Positions 21,281 to 22,348 of a stretch of 22,348 nucleotides of DNA are shown here, one piece after another. A model generated the notes under the pieces. The model did no database searches, was not told the origin of the DNA, and was given only the letters and a program-made list of their open reading frames with translations. The number at the start of each line of letters is the position of its first letter. Within the stretch, counting starts at the first letter, position 1. Source of the DNA: JTS-RE9 sp964649195 (GTDB lineage Bacteria; Planctomycetota; Phycisphaerae; Phycisphaerales; Phycisphaeraceae). The stretch lies in NCBI GenBank assembly GCA_964649195.1, contig CAZYPK010000080.1:1-22348 (forward strand), read 5' to 3'. Both the position numbers and the translations under genes were made by a program.

Positions 21281-22153
21281 ATGGCTCGAGGCAAGCGCGA
21301 AACCTTCAATCAGAACTTCCGGCGATTTTTCGTCCGAGGTCTGGCGATCGTCATGCCCAGCGTGCTGACCATCTGGGTGCTCACCGCCGGCTACGTGTTC
21401 GTCGATGACAAGATCGCCGAGCCGATCAACCAGGGCGTCCGCAACCTGATGGTCCAGTTGACGCCTTACCCCGAACTGACCCCGCAGGAGGTCAAGCTCT
21501 ACTACGACACGCTCGACGCCAAGGCCCGCGCCGATCTGCCCGGCGGCCCCAACTCCGATCAGGCCCGGGCGAAAGTCGAGACGATGGCCCGCAAGGACGC
21601 CCTGCAAAAATGGTGGCGACGCTCGCCCTTTCCGCTGGATGTGCTGGGCGTGATCATCGCGGTCATCGTGATCTACCTGGCCGGCGGACTGCTGGGCAGC
21701 TTCATCGGCCACCAGATCTACCATCGCGGCGAAAAGCTGGTCACCAAGGTCCCGCTCATCCGCAGCGTCTATCCCTCCATCAAACAACTCACCGATTTCT
21801 TCTTCGGCCAGCGCGAGGACGCCAAGCGGTTCAAACGTGTGGTCGCGGTCCAGTATCAAAGGCCGGGCATCTGGTCGATCGGGCTGGTGACCGGCGAATC
21901 GATCCCCGCCATCGACCAGGCCCAGGGCAGCGTCTGCATCCCCGTGTTCATGCCCAGTTCCCCCACCATGACCGGCGTGCTGGCTTACGTGCCCGAAGAG
22001 GAGATACTGGACCTTCCGCTGACCATCGAGCAGGCCCTGCGCGTGATCATCAGCGGCGGCGTGGTGATGCCCGCCTCGACCAGGCAGGAAGCGGTCGATC
22101 TTTTCGCCATGTCCGCCCCGCAGGAAACGAACGGCGGCGAAAAGAAAAATTGA
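21281..22153 (+). CDS. DUF502 family membrane protein
   Basis: A 290-residue inner-membrane protein of the DUF502 family. The start (NFRRFFVRGLAIVMPSVLTIWVL) with TM1 at about 19-42 and TM2 at about 120-142 (DVLGVIIAVIVIYLAGGLLG) are typical, as are KVPLIRSVYPSIKQLTDFFF, the FKRVVAVQYQRPGIWSIGLVTG block, and FMPSSPTMTGVLAYVP followed by SGGVVMP near the C-terminus. The loop between the two membrane segments is longer than usual (about 75 residues). The family has no settled biochemical role; a membrane-organising or transport-associated role has been guessed for relatives. It stands alone here, divergent from the AsmA-like gene. Confidence 0.9.
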   Translation: MARGKRETFNQNFRRFFVRGLAIVMPSVLTIWVLTAGYVFVDDKIAEPINQGVRNLMVQLTPYPELTPQEVKLYYDTLDAKARADLPGGPNSDQARAKVETMARKDALQKWWRRSPFPLDVLGVIIAVIVIYLAGGLLGSFIGHQIYHRGEKLVTKVPLIRSVYPSIKQLTDFFFGQREDAKRFKRVVAVQYQRPGIWSIGLVTGESIPAIDQAQGSVCIPVFMPSSPTMTGVLAYVPEEEILDLPLTIEQALRVIISGGVVMPASTRQEAVDLFAMSAPQETNGGEKKN

Positions 22154-22295
22154 GCGGGAAGCGATCAGCCTTCAGCCTTCAGCCTTCTCTTTGTTCTTTG
22201 TCAAGGTTTCCAAACGGTAAGACTGAAATCTGAAATCTGAAATTTCAAATTTGAAATGCTGAAGTCTGAAATGCTGATAGCTGATAGCTTCCCGC
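22154..22295. repeat. Heptad-period inverted repeat (element D)
   Basis: The outer arms 22154-22169 and 22280-22295 are inverted repeats matching at 15 of 16 positions (GCGGGAAGCGATCAGC). Inward, the left side has TCAGCCT three times in 7-base phase from 22165. The right side has a run of 7-mers such as TCTGAAA, TCTGAAA, TTTCAAA, TTTGAAA, then TGCTGAA and TAGCTGA. The element begins immediately after the DUF502 stop codon and touches the terminal repeat. Confidence 0.75.
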
Positions 22296-22336
22296 AGGGT
22301 AAAAGCATATGGGAGGGCGAGGCTCCCGCCGAGCCG
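22294..22336. repeat. GC-rich dispersed repeat, right copy (inverted)
   Basis: This 43-base block begins GCAGGGTAAAAGCATATGG and continues into GAGGGCGAGGCTCCCGCC. It is the exact reverse complement of bases 68-86 plus 4-30 at the other end of the window, without the extra units found there. Confidence 0.85.
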
Positions 22337-22348
22337 ATTCGGTTGCGA

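Noticed and set aside
4..22336. Inverted terminal repeats considered as ends of a composite transposon
   Set aside because: There is no transposase or integrase, the interior is mostly core envelope and cofactor genes, and the block looks like a dispersed repeat where assembly stopped.

Overview
The window looks like a chromosomal piece of a high-GC member of the Planctomycetota, probably near the Phycisphaerae. The grounds are: a split PVC-type dehydrogenase/heme-binding protein with a DUF1080 (3-keto-disaccharide hydrolase) domain, a prepilin-like protein of the H-X9-DG style, a membrane-anchored zinc-ribbon protein of the 'CGYxLxGLPxxRCPECGxxF' kind, and DUF502 and AsmA-like envelope proteins. 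The phylum is inferred from protein families and gene style; no rRNA or marker phylogeny is available here. No tRNA, rRNA, CRISPR array, transposase or integrase was seen.

Layout. 1-90: a GC-rich palindromic dispersed repeat. 163-879: a prepilin-like protein. 880-1359: non-coding, with a heptad-repeat hairpin. 1360-9363: one plus-strand run of sensor histidine kinase, STAS protein, PilB, PilC, PilM, PilN and PilO, interrupted by four hairpin-forming intergenic repeats. 9314-10410 (minus): LipB and a small hypothetical protein. 10452-10724: zinc-ribbon membrane protein. 10820-16044: an exported dehydrogenase-like protein and an exported cytochrome c/DUF1080 protein, which in relatives are usually one polypeptide. 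Between them lie a RelE/ParE-type toxin-antitoxin pair and a second antitoxin-like gene joined to a GIY-YIG nuclease. 16041-16946: BioD. 16992-20903 (minus): a 1303-residue AsmA-like protein. 20904-21280: divergent intergenic region with a multi-stem structured element. 21281-22153: DUF502 membrane protein. 22154-22336: a heptad-repeat element, then an inverted copy of the repeat that opens the window.

How it works together. PilB (assembly ATPase), PilC (platform), PilM (actin-like), PilN and PilO make the inner-membrane half of a type IV pilus or type II secretion-like machine. PilP, PilQ and PilT are not in the window. A kinase and a phospho-switch STAS protein precede the machine and may control it. 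The dehydrogenase/cytochrome/DUF1080 pair is probably a periplasmic oxidoreductase acting on sugars or related compounds.

The most unusual content is non-coding. Four intergenic elements are built on a 7-nt period with complementary arms but unrelated sequences. Two of them abut the start codons of the STAS and pilB genes and supply the only Shine-Dalgarno-like GGA. A second, 40-nt palindromic family occurs twice in the pil run. A third, multi-stem element lies upstream of DUF502. A fourth repeat caps both ends of the window in inverted orientation, so this may be a whole contig cut at repeats. Among proteins, the antitoxin-like/GIY-YIG pair inside a split gene is the best candidate for an undescribed system.
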